This document shows positions 35,898 through 48,303 of a DNA stretch of 64,000 bases, one piece after another (position 1 is the first letter of the stretch; each line of letters begins with the position of its first letter). The notes beneath the pieces were generated by a model. The model did no database searches. It was not told the origin of the DNA and saw only the letters and a program-made list of their open reading frames with translations. Where the stretch lies: positions 10,602,001-10,666,000 of the forward strand of contig OZ234494.1 of the NCBI GenBank assembly GCA_965153455.1. The letters are read 5' to 3'. Source of the stretch: Sphagnum compactum (lineage: Eukaryota; Bryophyta; Sphagnopsida; Sphagnales). The position numbers and the translations under genes are program-made.

Positions 35898-37507
35898 ATG
35901 GAGTCCGCAGGGTTTGTAGCGAGTACTAGAGAGAGCTTCGGGGAGGTTCTGGCAGCCATCCCTTTTAACTGGGAAGTGGTGCCTGGAAGACCCAAGCTGC
36001 AGCAGCAGAGTTCGATGATGAACAACAGCGCCGCCGCAGGCAGCATCAAGGGCGGAGGAGGAGAAGGAGGAGGAGGAGGAGCGAACGCGGAGGTATTTCA
36101 GCAGCAGCAGCAGGTTGTGGGCAATTGGAGAGCAAATCATGAAGCAGCGGAATTCGTACGTAAAATGCCGCTCCTGAGCAATCGAAACTGCCGACCGTTG
36201 GCATCCAAGTCGACTTCTGCGATTAATTTCAGTCCTCACTTTCAAGCGGAGATTGTCGCGACATCGATGTCTGTTGGGAATATAAAACCCGACGACAATT
36301 TCGTCATCGGCCAACTCCTGCCATTGCCTCCCAGGTTGCGAACTCCTGCAAAACAGCACCACCGGAATCATACAGCACCAGTCGATCATCATCATTCTTC
36401 TGATGCTCCTGCGGGAAACATCAGCAGCAGATGGCGAGGAACTCGCTTCAGGGATGAAATGGCACTGGAGCCAAGACTAGATTCATGTCTGCATCGTCGG
36501 ACCCGCTCTCTCCACACCCTGAGAGAAGCAGCTGCTGTACGACCTGCATCCGGGAAAGATTCAGCTGCAAATTCTCAACAATCTGCTACTCATGGCGATC
36601 TTGATGGGTCAAAGCTCATGTGGCCATTCTTGAAGGACAAAATCCGCTGGAGTAGTCAAAGCGCCAGATCATCAAATAATCTTCTGCAGCAGCAGCAGCA
36701 GCATCGTCATCGTCTGAGCAGGAGCAGGAGCAGCAGCAACTTCGATCCTCAAAATGTTGCTCCTAACAAACTGGTGAATCATTCCAAAGAAAACGTCCAA
36801 ATCCTCGACTTCTTCTCGACGTCTCCACATGAGCAGCACACTCATCAAAACGGACCCTTAAAGTCGATGCTGCATACTAAAGAAACTAAAGAAGTCTTAG
36901 CAATACCATCCAGACCTGCAGGCTCTTTCCGAAAACTTGCTGCAGTGACCACGTCTGGATCAAAAGCAAAACCATCTTCAAGGTGGGTTTGTTTGTTAAA
37001 CCTCAATTTCTGACTCTGCAATTTATTCCCAAAAACAAATATCTCGCAACAATCTTGGGCGGTTTTTTTTGGTTTTTTTTCCCTCTCTCTCTCTCTCTCT
37101 CTCTCTACTACAGCTACTTCCAGGAGAACTCTCTGCAGCCACTTGTATCCTTCATGATGCTGATCAATGATGCTTGCAACCTTTGTTCGTTGATTGACAG
37201 AACATCCTCTCGTTTTTCCACAAGATCTCCAGCTGCTGTAATCCCACATGATGATTCTCATGAAACTCAAAGCATGCCAGCAGCAAGAGATATTGTTCAT
37301 CAGGAAGAACCTGCAAGTCATCACGATCACAGAGCTCCTGAGCCTGGGAGGTCATATTCTATCAGCAAGGGAATAAGAAGTAGTACTAGTAGTACTAGTA
37401 GTAGTCCTCCCAGCTGCTGCTGCTGCTTTACCATAGTTTCTTCACCCATACTGCAATCCTGCCATAGAGGATTCCATGGACTTACACCAGGATATGAAAG
37501 TCCTTGA
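35898..37507 (+). CDS. Plant-specific protein with PFNWE-PGRPK motif (two exons)
   Basis: Exons 35898-36982 and 37114-37507 join in phase 2 across a 131-bp GT-AG intron with a CT tract before the acceptor, giving 492 residues. Residues 21-33 read IPFNWEVVPGRPK, matching the [IV]PF-WE-PG-PK motif near one end of several uncharacterised plant families, including DUF688-type proteins. The rest is low complexity: Gly-rich near 53-65, Gln runs, His/Gln patches, basic Ser/Arg stretches, then a Ser-rich and Cys-rich tail (PSCCCCFTIV). No catalytic domain, signal peptide or membrane span is apparent. An intrinsically disordered regulatory or structural protein is the best description. Function is unknown, and the family assignment rests on one short motif. 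Confidence 0.72.
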
Positions 37508-38164
37508 AACAGCAAACCCAAAAACACACACACAATTTCCACCAAAAAACAAAAAAAATAATTCTTTAGCAGCTTGCAGATTTTCTTACTTACAAAATTG
37601 CATATTGAAGCTCTGGATCATCCATCATGTTTAGAAATTATGCACTTGTAGCTCTCTGGATCATGGTGTTTTAGCATCCCCAGTTGAGGATCAGCATCCC
37701 AAGTTGAGGATAATTAACATCCCCAGTTGAGAGGAGGATTAGTATCCCAAGGTTTGAGAAGTAATAACATCCAAAACTTTGGCATTTGTATTGCAGAGTT
37801 TTAATTAAAAGAGAAGGGATTCTGATCCTTGAATCTCTGGTTTCTGGAGAGTATGCAAAGTTGCAGGATGTAATTTTATGGATCATTAACATATTAGGGA
37901 GATGCTGCTGATCATGAATTTTCATGTGGGGCTGGGACACCCAGTTCAATACTTATTATTCCAATCTTCAGTTTTAATTGGTTTCTCCTCCAAAAGTTTA
38001 TACACATCATTTCGAGGTTCATTTCAATTCAAGTGAATATTGATAGTCCAAAAAAGCTGATACCACTGTTGTTTCTTCAATCCAAAGCTTTAACAAGATT
38101 TCCACTTGGAATGTGTTTTGAGTTTATATCTTTGTCATGCTACTTCTAATTTTCTGATGGCACT
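37508..38164. other. Intergenic, no gene seen
   Basis: 3' flank of the preceding gene. A small repeat of TCCCCAGTTGAGGATNA / TCCCAAGTTGAGGATAA words lies at 37676-37760. No coding signal is seen. Confidence 0.45.
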
Positions 38165-38165
38165 A

Positions 38166-38763
38166 GGGTAGACTGGCCCATCACCAATCGCCTGTCGATG
38201 ATCAAACACTTATTTATATCTTCATCATATGTGCTTCATTTTGAGTGATTTAAAATGTCATGGGAGCGCTGCCTCAAGCTCTAGAAATCATCTTTGAAGT
38301 GCAAAGGAAAAGGAGTAATGAAAAAGTAACAAGAAGAAAAATAGGATTTTCACTTTACAAAGTGTGTTTTTTTTCTTTTCTTTGGACCCTTTCTACTTTC
38401 AAATCTCATAACTTTCTTATTTCTTATTCATTTTAAACAATTTAAAGTGCTATGAGAACGCTACTTGAAGTTTTACACATCGTCTTTGAACTCTAATAGC
38501 AAGACTGACATACAAGGAATGTTTTGGGTGTTCAGAAACGGGCCTTTGTAATGTTTGGTGGTTTGTTTTTTTTGGTTCTTGACCCCCTTTGCTTTGGGGA
38601 CTGTAACTTTCTCATTTTTAATCCGTTTTCAATGATTTTTAGTGTGTCAGATGCACAAAGAGGAGGGGTTCAAGTTTTGTTTGGACACTAAAAACAACGA
38701 ACCTCTCCCTTGGATTCAGCCTGCCCTGAATGGTTAAATGTTTGGTCACCAGCCAGTCTACCC
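38166..38763. mobile_element. TIR element copy 2 (598 bp, TA target duplication)
   Basis: Starts TA|GGGTAGACTGGCCCATCACC and ends GGTCACCAGCCAGTCTACCC|TA. Ends, length and interior match copy 1 at 28206-28812 along the whole element, in the same orientation, with scattered substitutions and small indels. Shared interior landmarks include CACTTATTTATATCTTCATC, CTCAAGCTCTAGAAATCATC and GTGTCAGATGC. No coding capacity. Confidence 0.87.
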
Positions 38764-40737
38764 TACTCTGTGCATGGATGTAACATGTCATGAAAATTCA
38801 CAATCTTTGGGGATACCCTATGTTGATGTCAGGTTCAATACATATTAATTCAAATTTTCCTTCTTGAAAACTTTGGGAAATTTCTCTTGATATGTCTGAA
38901 ACTTCAGACTAATCTTATTTTGACTTTGCTTAATAATGAAAAAAAAACTTCACTATCTCCTTCCTTCCTCACAATTTTATTTTTTGCAGGGGCAGGGGGT
39001 TGGGGGTGGGGTGGCCTCATATAGGGGAGATATGAAAACCACAATTGCTTTGCCTTTTACTCTTGTGCACTTCAAAGGAATAAAATTTCTCCTTATTCAT
39101 GACTTACAAGTTAAAATGGCCAACCAAATGATTAGGGCACAATTTCAATACAAAAGGTGTCATGCTCTAAAGATCTTCAATAAGAAACTATGTTAGTTAA
39201 TTTGTGAATAATTTGTTGTGTACACAATATATATATCCTTAACTTTCAAATATGAATTGTGAATTGAAGACTTCCAATCTTTACAATTATGTATCACTAG
39301 TTGTAATTCTCAAGTTTCATAACAAGAAAGTCAATTTAGAGAAAAGTCCAAAAAAATTCAAATCTTGCACAAATGAGTGAATTCCAATAACAGCCATTTG
39401 CAGAGATTCCAATCTCCTTTTGTCACACGACTTGCTTATCAATCCCAGTATTCTCTAAGTGGCTGCTAACCTAGAGCAGACAGTAAATCACCATTGGGTC
39501 ATTATTGCAGGTAGTATAATGGTACTGCCTGCTTCTTTTTTCCCTTGTCTGTCCTTTGGCCAAATCCATCTTTTTTGAGAAAAAGAGGGATGGTCGATGC
39601 CTAGACACACTTTGGCTCCATGCTATGCCCATTTTTGGCCTATAATAGACAGTACATGTGCACTACAGGCCCAAAACATGCATAGCAGGACTCTATACCC
39701 ACACACCTCGGCAGTACCACTATGGGCAGCACCCAAACATGTCTGGGCACCAACAGACACACCTTGGACAAGCAAATGTGAACTGAGAAAAAAAGCAGGT
39801 AAGGACCTCATGCTCATTCACCTAAATGTCTGTAGTTCATCTTTAGGTGCAAAATTCAGACACAATACTAATATGGGGTTTGGAGCAACAGGGCATGTAG
39901 GCAATAGTTTTAGGTGTGATTCAGTTAAATCTGTGCAAGGACACGTGATCTAGCTAAACATCATGGCATCACAAGGTGCTGGAGGACATTTGTGGAGTTA
40001 GCTCTGAAACCAGATACCAAAAGTCTTCACAAAATGATAAATATGGTTTACTCACTAGAATGCCAGGTTGCCTGCAGGTACTGAAACAAGAGCAGGATAC
40101 TCACCAAATTGTTGCAGCTACGCACACACTTGAGTTCAACTGCACAATTGATACAACCAGAACAGCAGGGGCAGAATTGTGAAATAGTCAGGACAGCAGA
40201 AGCCTAAAAACACAAGCTATCTCACAAACCTGACCTTTGTAATTTCATGATGCACACTGCAAGAACTCGCTTAAACATGAACAACAAAGTGGATCCAAAT
40301 TTCTTCATCACTGTTCCCCAACATCCTGACATGTGAATCTCATCACCATGCAGAATGTGCAAAACATCTTCATTGCAGCAAAATGAAATACCAAGCAGCA
40401 GCTGGTACATGGATGATGGTTTTATCCATACACTGTAGCTGAGAGGCTCTCTCAGCTCCTCATGCATATGCCGCTTTAAAATGTCACTGCACTCTTTCAT
40501 CTCCTACATCCCTACTCAGCAACTCAAGGAAATCGTAGCTGAAGAGTGCCCAAACAAAAGCATTAGTTTTAACTCTTATGGTTCAGTCTGGTATAAGGAC
40601 TGCAGTCTTAGAAAATGCAGAGTGACCACTGTCAAAGAAGTGCCATAGCCTTCTGACCCTTGTGGCTGTAGACCCTTGCACCCAGTTGGAATGGGACACA
40701 GAGGGAAGCAAATAAAAGAAAGCAACGGGAAGAAGGA
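38764..40737. other. Intergenic region and MAD1 3' flank
   Basis: No gene is recognised. A minus-strand frame at 40222-40500 looks moderately protein-like but matches nothing I know and probably lies in the MAD1 3' flank. Small dyads occur at 39509-39534 (GCAGGTAGTA ... TACTGCCTGC) and 40437-40457 (AGCTGAGAG GCT CTCTCAGCT). Confidence 0.4.
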
Positions 40738-43351
40738 TTAACCCAAAGTGGACTTGTTGAAAAGCTCCATTGTAAGGTTTGCAATAAATGCAGGATAGGA
40801 CTTGAAGTTTTTCAAAAAGGTAGTCACCTGTTCATAGTACAGACACATCATAAATACATGCAACACATTTTAGCAAGCACGTTTCGCTACAGAATTATCA
40901 TTCACTTAGTGCAGAAGGGTCATTGACAAATTTGGAAAGCTCTAGCTATGGTGCTAAACTTGGGTTAAGAAATGGAGATGTTGAGTGAGCACCTGACGTT
41001 CAAGCTCCGGTGAGGTTGTGTACTCATTTGCCTGTAGCAAGTCCCATCCAGAAAAAAGGTCATGCTGACTGAATTTGCATGAAGACAGCAAAGAATGAAA
41101 AAGATATTGGACATGGCTGTACTAGTGTGATAACATACTTGCCAACAGATTACATCCAACAAGGGAGTTGGATGGTAGACAGATCAAATGGTGAGGCAAA
41201 AGAGAATGGCAAAATTACCACCATATCCATCCGACCAGAATTAAGCTGGAACAATAGCTCCTCATCAGCATTTTGTGCATATATTGATTGCAGAGTGAAT
41301 AGAGTCACAGGCATTCCTGTTGATGAGTCCTTCTCCTCTCTCATAAGTACCTGTGTGTTGAAAAGAAATTTTTACTGCAACATGCTTCCTGACCATAATC
41401 AGAATGTGCCCATGAAATGACATGTACACAATTAAATGGATATATTTGGTCATGCTAAACTATGGAGAAAATGAAGAATTTTGCACTCAAGTCTGACCAT
41501 TTACAACTCCAGTGAGAAATGCCAAGAGCCTTACCGTATACCCAAATAAAAGAAAGCAAGCTGTTCTGAAAAGATTAATCTTGTCTGCAAACACTCGCTG
41601 GTACCTGTGCCCAGCAAATCTCAACAACCTACACCTGTTCTCTTGTCCTCGAAAAATAATAGCACTGTGCTCCAGAATCTGAAATATGAAGTGAAGAGGG
41701 ATCTAAAAGAAGAAAGTGGTGTTTGATAGTTGCCAACTTTCAGCAGCCAAAACTACAGGATCAAAACAGAAAGAACATACACTTTGCTGAATCCATGGAA
41801 AGAAGATGGGAATAAATGAAAATGTTTGACCAACTAGTTTAGAACCACTTACCGTGTTTCACGCTTCTCCAGTGTACTAACTTGCTTAGTCAACTCAACA
41901 ACTTTCTTTTCAAGTATGTTTCTTTCCTCCAAGAACCCCGAATCACTTACTCTCCCATTTCCTAGACCACAATGAAAAACAGGTAAACAAATAAGGTACA
42001 TAACAAAGATCAATAGATGACACCTAGGAATCCCTGTTTCTCACAAACCTGTGATTTCCCCATTTTGCTCAAGCAATTTGACCCTCTCTCGCAAAGCATC
42101 CACTTCAGCTTGTAGCGCTTCATGGTGCTCATCGATATGAAACTCGGCCTCAAGGTTTTTGATGAGATGAAGCACCTTGGTCTTTGAGGAATCAAAATCA
42201 CCATGCCCTAACTGCCACAAGAACCACATGTCACTAGGCTGATCAATGTACTACAGCAATCTACTCTTTTCTGCAACAATTGAGAGATCACCTGCTGAAA
42301 AGGAAATTCACTGACAGCAAGAGCATCACTCCATGTGCAGCAGCAATAGTTCTGGAGCTGAGAGCTTGTCCCCCATGAGACTAAAGATCAAATCCTTGAA
42401 GGGGGTGGGGGAAGTACCTTGGACTCCAATATAGCTGCATCCTGTCTTAGTCTGTCACACTCACGCTCCAAGCATTTGAGTTTCTCGTATACCTCATTCA
42501 CATCTTCAGTCTCTGCCTTTGACAAACTGGAATTTGAAGCATGGCTGCTTCGTGCAAGTGCGTCTTCCAACTGTGTCACATGTAGTTGTGAATCAGCAAG
42601 TGCTGCTTCAAGTTCCTGCAAACAAAATGCAAGGGTTTTATTTTGAGTTACAAACCCTACAGACATGTATGTATAAAATAGAGAGTTCAACTCAAAGGAA
42701 GTGACCAGCATATTCATGTCTCCACTTTTACAGTGGGGCTCTACAGAGTCTTCCTTTTGCCATGCAAAAGCAGATCAAGTCACATCCCCATGGACATCAA
42801 TAAGGATGCATCTCAAGGTAACAAGAACTATCCTGATCACTACCTTGATGCGCATGTCTCTGATCTTCTTCTGAGGTGTATTTGGGGAACCTGGCTGCTG
42901 CTGCTGCTGGCTGGATACAGGAGCTTCTTCATGGTCATAAGACTCCACTATTGCCTTAAGCCCATCTCGCTCCATAGTGAGCAATGCCACCTGTGGAAGG
43001 ATATTACAGTTCATCGGATTACAAAACAGAAGGATCAGTATCCACAAAAAATGCTGAACAACAACAGCAACGCTGTCCACTGATAGAAGATGCAAAAGCA
43101 AACCCTATGAAAGGACCAAGGGAGGATTAGAGCTTTTACGTCCTTTTTTTTACCTTACGCTCAGTTCTCTTCAGCTTGAGCGTGGCATCCGCCACTTCTG
43201 CCTCCGCTGCAACTGCTCGAGCCTCCGCTTGCTGCCGTAAGCTGTCAGTCTCTAGAAGCGCATTCTGAAGCTCCGCAATCTCAGCTTGCGATTCCTTTTC
43301 CAACTGCTGCATCTTCAATCTCCAATAAGCGACATCAGCAAGCCCTGCCAT
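40738..43351 (-). CDS. MAD1: Spindle assembly checkpoint protein MAD1, C-terminal half (nine exons)
   Basis: MAD1 holds MAD2 at unattached kinetochores to signal the mitotic checkpoint. Minus-strand exons: 43351-43154, 42990-42844, 42615-42418, 42211-42049, 41961-41853, 41604-41535, 41350-41219, 41031-40993, 40827-40738; all GT-AG and in phase, 381 residues. Residues 1-181 are coiled coil (LERECDRLRQDAAILESK at the end). LGHGDF and TKVLHLIKNL (182-201) match the MAD2-interaction region. YQRVFADKINLFRTAC, TGMPVTLFTLQSIYA and FIANLTMELFNKSTLG form the conserved globular C-terminus. MAD1 proteins are usually about 700 residues; the first ~400 are missing here. Three in-frame stops lie some 50 bases upstream of this ATG, so it is either a real short start or the exon begins at a nearby AG with its 5' exons lost or outside recognisable range. 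Confidence 0.88.
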
Positions 43352-43929
43352 TATCCCTAATGATATCACCACCGCAGCTTCTCTGTGTCTCTGTCTCTAC
43401 TATCACTTGTGGAGCAGCATGGCAGAAGAATGCGGAAGAAAAGAAACCTTCAGATCCGCGAAGAATTATTCAACAAGAGAAACCAGCAACAGTGCTAAAA
43501 GCGAATTCTTCAATTCCAAAATGAAATGTCGCGAATCCCGAACTACGTGAACCAATTCTTGAAGCAAATAAACAAGTAAAGATTATTCTACAAAAATTCT
43601 AAAAAAATTCTCCCTTCGAAGATGAAAAAGAAGCAGAAGTACGAAATCCAAAGAGTGATGCATTTTGCCACTGTCTTAGTCGTCGTCGTTGTCTTCTTCT
43701 TCCCCATTGAATGCTCAAGAAAGTCACTCTAGAACTCCACTCCAGTTCTCTCCCAAAAAAACGAAACGGGGGATGAAAATACAAACCAAAATTGCAATCC
43801 CGCGCTCGTCCATGAATAGTAAGTTAGTAAGTGCACAGACTCGACCGAGTACTATGCGTGAGTGGGTTTCAAAAGTTTTCAGTAGATTGTTTGGGGATCT
43901 GCGAAACCCTAAAGTTTTTGGAGGGGTTG

Positions 43930-44265
43930 TTCTTTATTTGTTTTGTCATGGTAACCGCCGTAGTAGCCTTTACTGGCGAAATTTCGCCAAAAAGTTAAAC
44001 TAAAAATCAAAGATCGAAAATGAAGTGGTTTTGAAGGTTTTCAATCGCCAGAAGTGAGAAAAAAATTTAAATCACCAGATCCCTGTATTTTGGTTTCCAG
44101 TATGTAGCCAAATATATAGAAGGATGATTAAAGATTTAAAGTTTAGATTTGGTTTATAGCCAGATTTGGCTAAATCTTCCTAAGGACTATTGCCTGTTGT
44201 TCTTTCTACATCTTGCGATGGATGGTCGCCGCTGTGATTCCAAAAGAGAATTCCTCAAAAAAAAA
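43930..44265. repeat. Dispersed repeat family R1, copy D
   Basis: Contains GGCGAAATTTCGCCAAAAAG, TTATAGCCAGATTTGGCTAAATC and TTTCTACATCTTGCGATGGATGGTCGCCGC, the same ordered blocks as copy B. It sits just upstream of the truncated MAD1 gene and abuts the LINE-like relic. Confidence 0.55.
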
Positions 44266-44329
44266 CCCACTGGGCCATAGCCTAGTCCCATTCTCTCCCC
44301 AGAAAATTGAAATTTTCAATTGAAGTTTG

Positions 44330-47100
44330 TCATGTCAGGACATCTGTCTCCAATTTAATTCAGGAAGTCTTCCTTTCTTTTTTTCTTTGGGGGGGTGTGG
44401 GGGGCTGCTTGGGCCTTTGCTTCCTAGGGGTTTTGGATGTTTCTTTGTGAATGGCTCCCTCGTTGCACCCCTCGTTGGTTCAAGATACTCATGTCCTCAT
44501 TGTTCTAGCCTTTACATTTTAGGCGATCTCTCTAAGCATGTCAAAAGTGCTCACCTTCTTGGTAGCCTTGTTTCCTAGGCTACTCAAGTTGTTTTACTTT
44601 TTGCAGGTGTTTTTTCTTTCTATGTTTCTCCATGGTTTTATTCCTCTTGTTTTTAAAGGTTGGTTTCGAGTTTAATCTAGCTCCATTTTGGGGCTATTGG
44701 AGTTTCATTTTGTGTGGCCTCGTTTGTTTCATAAGACCCTTTGAGTCATCTAGGACAAGCTCAAGCAGGCTTTTCACCTACCCTTGATCAAATTGTTCGA
44801 GACCCGATAGACGAGTTAACATGGTTCCTTTTCTTTCTAATGCCCTGTTGGTGTTTACGTTATACTCGAAGAAATCGTTCAGGTCAATGAAAGGTGTATG
44901 CTTGCCTCAAGAGGTTTATAGTAGGCGATTGGGCCTCTCTTTAGGAGGAATCTTCACGTGCTTCATGTGCACCCCATTTTCACCACTCATGGGAAGATTT
45001 TTCGACCACTCATTTTTGCCAATGTCTAACTTTAATGAGAGTCAATGAGTATAATTGCGTTGCTAAAGCTCTTCAACCCATGACATCAGCTATTCCTTCG
45101 AAAGACACCATTGTTACCCTGCGCCAGCTGCACCCCCCTCCTTTTGTCCCTCCACCTATTTTGGACTATCAACCTGAGCACATTTTTGTCTTGCATAGGA
45201 CTCTGTTTGCCCAAGCTTTAGCCACTACTCCCCATTTGTTTTCGGGTGGGCTTTTTGGGATGGTATATGAACATCTCTCAAGATGTTTCATACCAAAAGA
45301 CCCATCTTTAGGGTTTTCGGAATTATTCCGAATTGTTACTGTTGTTGCTCGTGGGGATATCTTTAGGTCGGTGGCCCTAGTGCTGGGGGTTAGCAGATTG
45401 TTGACAATGGCAAAAGACACTAGTGGTCATCGTCTTATTGTCGTAGGCGATGTGTTTTTTCAATTTTTTAATCATTCCATTATTCTATAGCTTCGGGGGG
45501 CCATTTTAGGAACACCTATCCCCACATTAATTTAGAATATCGACCCTTGGAAGCTATGAGGCCATCCTTTTTGGTGTTCGAACCTTCTTCAACCTACACC
45601 TTGATTAGGCCGTGATGCAAATTGATATTGAAAATGCTTTTAATAATGTTTCTCCAGTTGTTATTTTTAAAGAGTTATGTGATGCTGAGGGGCTTTTGGC
45701 GAACATTGTCCCTTTTACTAAGTTGTTTTATCATGTTCATTCTTCTTTGTATTACCAACATGGGTGACATGTGGAGGGGGTCACCATTATTAAATCATCT
45801 TCAAGCACGAGGTAGGGTGACCCCTTAGGAGGTCCTTTATTTGTTTTGGCCCATTATCAAGCTTTCCTAGAGACCATCGTGTGGGCCCCAAGTTGTGTCT
45901 TTCCATCCCTAATGGATGATACTCACATCTTGGGGCCTATGAGTGAAATTACCCGTGCCTTTGACCACCTTTCAACCTAATTAGCCCTAGTGGGGCTTAA
46001 GGTCAAAGTGTCAAAGTGCAAGTTTCAGAGTCCATCAAGGATCTATTTAGGCATAGAAATTTTTCAAGGTTGCACTTTGGTCACAGATGGCTTACACATT
46101 TTGGGTGTACCAACAGGTTCTCAGGACATTGCCACACATTTTTTGGATGAGGCTTTATCTCAAGACATGACACATATCAATGATCTTCTTATCCTAGGAG
46201 ATGCCCAAGTTTGCTTTGGGCATTTTGTCCTCATGTGTAACTTGTTGACCTTTTTATCTCACATGGATAATACCTCCTTCCTTCCTGTCTCTTTTGGCAA
46301 GTGTCAACAAAAGAGTTATGCAGGTATGTGGGGACATTATGGATCCAGGATTGTGAAAGTTTTTTCAGGGCCTTTCAGTGAAGCATTAAGCTCGACTATC
46401 GATATCCTTTGGTGGTATAGGCCTTTTTTTTATGGAGGATTGTGCCCCATCTATTTTTTTTAAGGAATTAGGCTCTGGTGGCTCCTTATTTGTGCTCTAG
46501 GTTTCGTATTTTCGATAGACCTATTTTGGAAGAGTATGTTTCTCAGGTTGAGGGGGGCCCACACTAGCTTAAATCATGCCTACGTGTAGCACAAAATGGC
46601 CTTCCTCCTACAACTAGGGAAATGCACCCTTCTTTTGAGAATCTGGCAATTACTAGCACCCCAAGTCTATTGGCATCCCTTAAGTCTATCTTAGAAAATA
46701 ACTCCATTTCCTCAACATCTAGAGCTCACATTCGTTCTTATTCGGGCAAGGGGGCAAAGTTATGGTTGGTTGTTAGGCCATTTATCTGTTCGTTTCACAT
46801 AACACACTTTACTTTCATCTCGACATTGCATTTTCATCTCAGTTGATTCAGCCCTCAACATCTAGTCTTTTCACGAGTGAATATGGACATGGGTTGGACG
46901 CATCTAGCACACACTTAGCTCGTTGCTCGTTTAGAGGTTAATGGATATGCCCTCATTCGATAGAATGGGCACACTATATGGAGAGAGTGGTGGTATGCCC
47001 TTACGTCAAGAATTTTATTACGAACCACTATCTACATGACCTGAGAAGACCAAGTCTTCATTACCAATAAGATGGTTACTGACCCAACACAGGAAACAAT
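44330..47100 (+). pseudogene. Decayed LINE-like non-LTR retrotransposon
   Basis: Broken plus-strand coding sequence across several frames. In order: a C2H2 zinc finger reading CPHCSSLYILGDLSKHVKSAH-like near 44490-44555; a pre-RT region at 45035-45490 with the LRQLHPPP and RSVALVLGVSRLL pattern; palm motif A as MQIDIENAFNNV at 45615; GDPLGGPLF near 45824; the catalytic box as SLMDDTHILG near 45909; then GLKVKVSKCKF and LHILGVPTGSQDIATHFLDEAL at 45990-46170; and a C-terminal region with GKGAKLWLVV near 46745 and a degraded Cys/His patch near 46890-46930. Frameshifts and stops make it inactive. The normally invariant catalytic aspartates are only partly recognisable. Confidence 0.75.
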
Positions 47101-47124
47101 GGCTTCAAATGTCATTAGTTGACC

Positions 47125-48045
47125 ATCAAGTGCAATTACGGAACTTAGTGCCATTGCTAAGCTAACCCTAAACCTCCTTCATTTAACCTAGACATCCCTA
47201 GGCTATCATAGGTTAACCTAATATAACTTAAGGTTATTTAGGTTAAATTAGGTTGACCTAGGATAACATAAGTTTACCAAGACCTAACCAAAGTCAAACT
47301 TAACCTAACTAAAATTAAACCAAAGTTAAACCTAAGTTAACCAAAGTTAAACTTAGGCCAACCTAGGCTAAACAAAAGCTAAACATAGGTTAACCAAGGT
47401 TAAACATAACTAATCAACATTAAATTTAAATTAAACCTAGGTTAAATAAGGCTAAACATTAATAAATCAAAATTAAACCTATGTTAACCAAAGCAAAACT
47501 TTAGTTAAATTTAGGTTAACTTAAGCTAAATTTAAATTAACCTAAGATAAACTAAGGCTAAAATTTGCTTAAACCTAGGCTAATTAGGCCTAAATTCAAG
47601 TTAAATATAAGTTAATCAAGGTTAAGCTTAAGTTAAACCTAAGATAACCAAGGTTAAACATAGGTTAATCAGAGTTAAATTTAAATTAAAAACTTGGTTA
47701 AACTAGGCTAAACTTCACAAACTAACCAAAGGCAAATTAAAGTTAAACCTACATTAAACTTAAGGTAAACAACTTGACTAAACATTGGTTAACCAAAGCT
47801 AATTTTATGCTAACCAAGGGTTAATTTAGGGTTAAACTTTGGTTAAACCTAGGCTTACCAAAACTTAACCTAGGTCAATTTTAAGTTAATCAAAACTACA
47901 CTTATTAGGCTAACCTTAACTAAACTTAAGCTAACCAAGGTTAAATTTAAATTAATTTAGATTAGTTACCATTAAACCTAGGCTAATTAAAATCAAACCT
48001 ATGTTAAACCTATGTTAATCTAGGCTAAATGTATGTTAGCTAGAT
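47125..48045. repeat. Degenerate AACCTA/TTAACC repeat block (~0.9 kb)
   Basis: Nearly the whole stretch consists of words such as CTAACC, AAACCTAGGTTAA, GTTAACCAAAG and TTAAACTTAGGCT, with no fixed period. Many words are near-palindromic around CCTAGG or GTTAAC. It follows the 3' end of the LINE-like relic and shows no coding potential. A smaller relative is at 20520-20690. Confidence 0.8.
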
Positions 48046-48303
48046 GAGGAAAAAGGTTTAAAAGGACAAAAATTTCTTATTGTGTCAAATGTCCCATAAT
48101 AAGATTCAATGCTTGCTTGTGTGTCTTGGTTAGAATGTGGCACTCATCAAAAACCTACCATCCACAAGTTTATTTGACTTGTAAAATGCATTAAAAGACA
48201 ATGGTTTGGGTGTGGTTGGAATAACTCATAAAATGATTTTTTTTGGATATGTATGATAATGGGGGATGAAGAAGATAATTAAAAATGAACTTGCATACCA
48301 AAT

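Noticed and set aside
35871-36395. 174-residue minus-strand open frame
   Set aside because: Antisense shadow of the first exon of the PFNWE-motif gene, with no motif of its own.
39509-39534. Small hairpin considered as a microRNA precursor
   Set aside because: The stem is only about 10 bp with a 6-nt loop, too short for a plant precursor.
40222-40500. Minus-strand frame considered as an extra MAD1 exon or separate gene
   Set aside because: MAD1 already ends with its conserved C-terminus at 40738, and this frame resembles no known protein.
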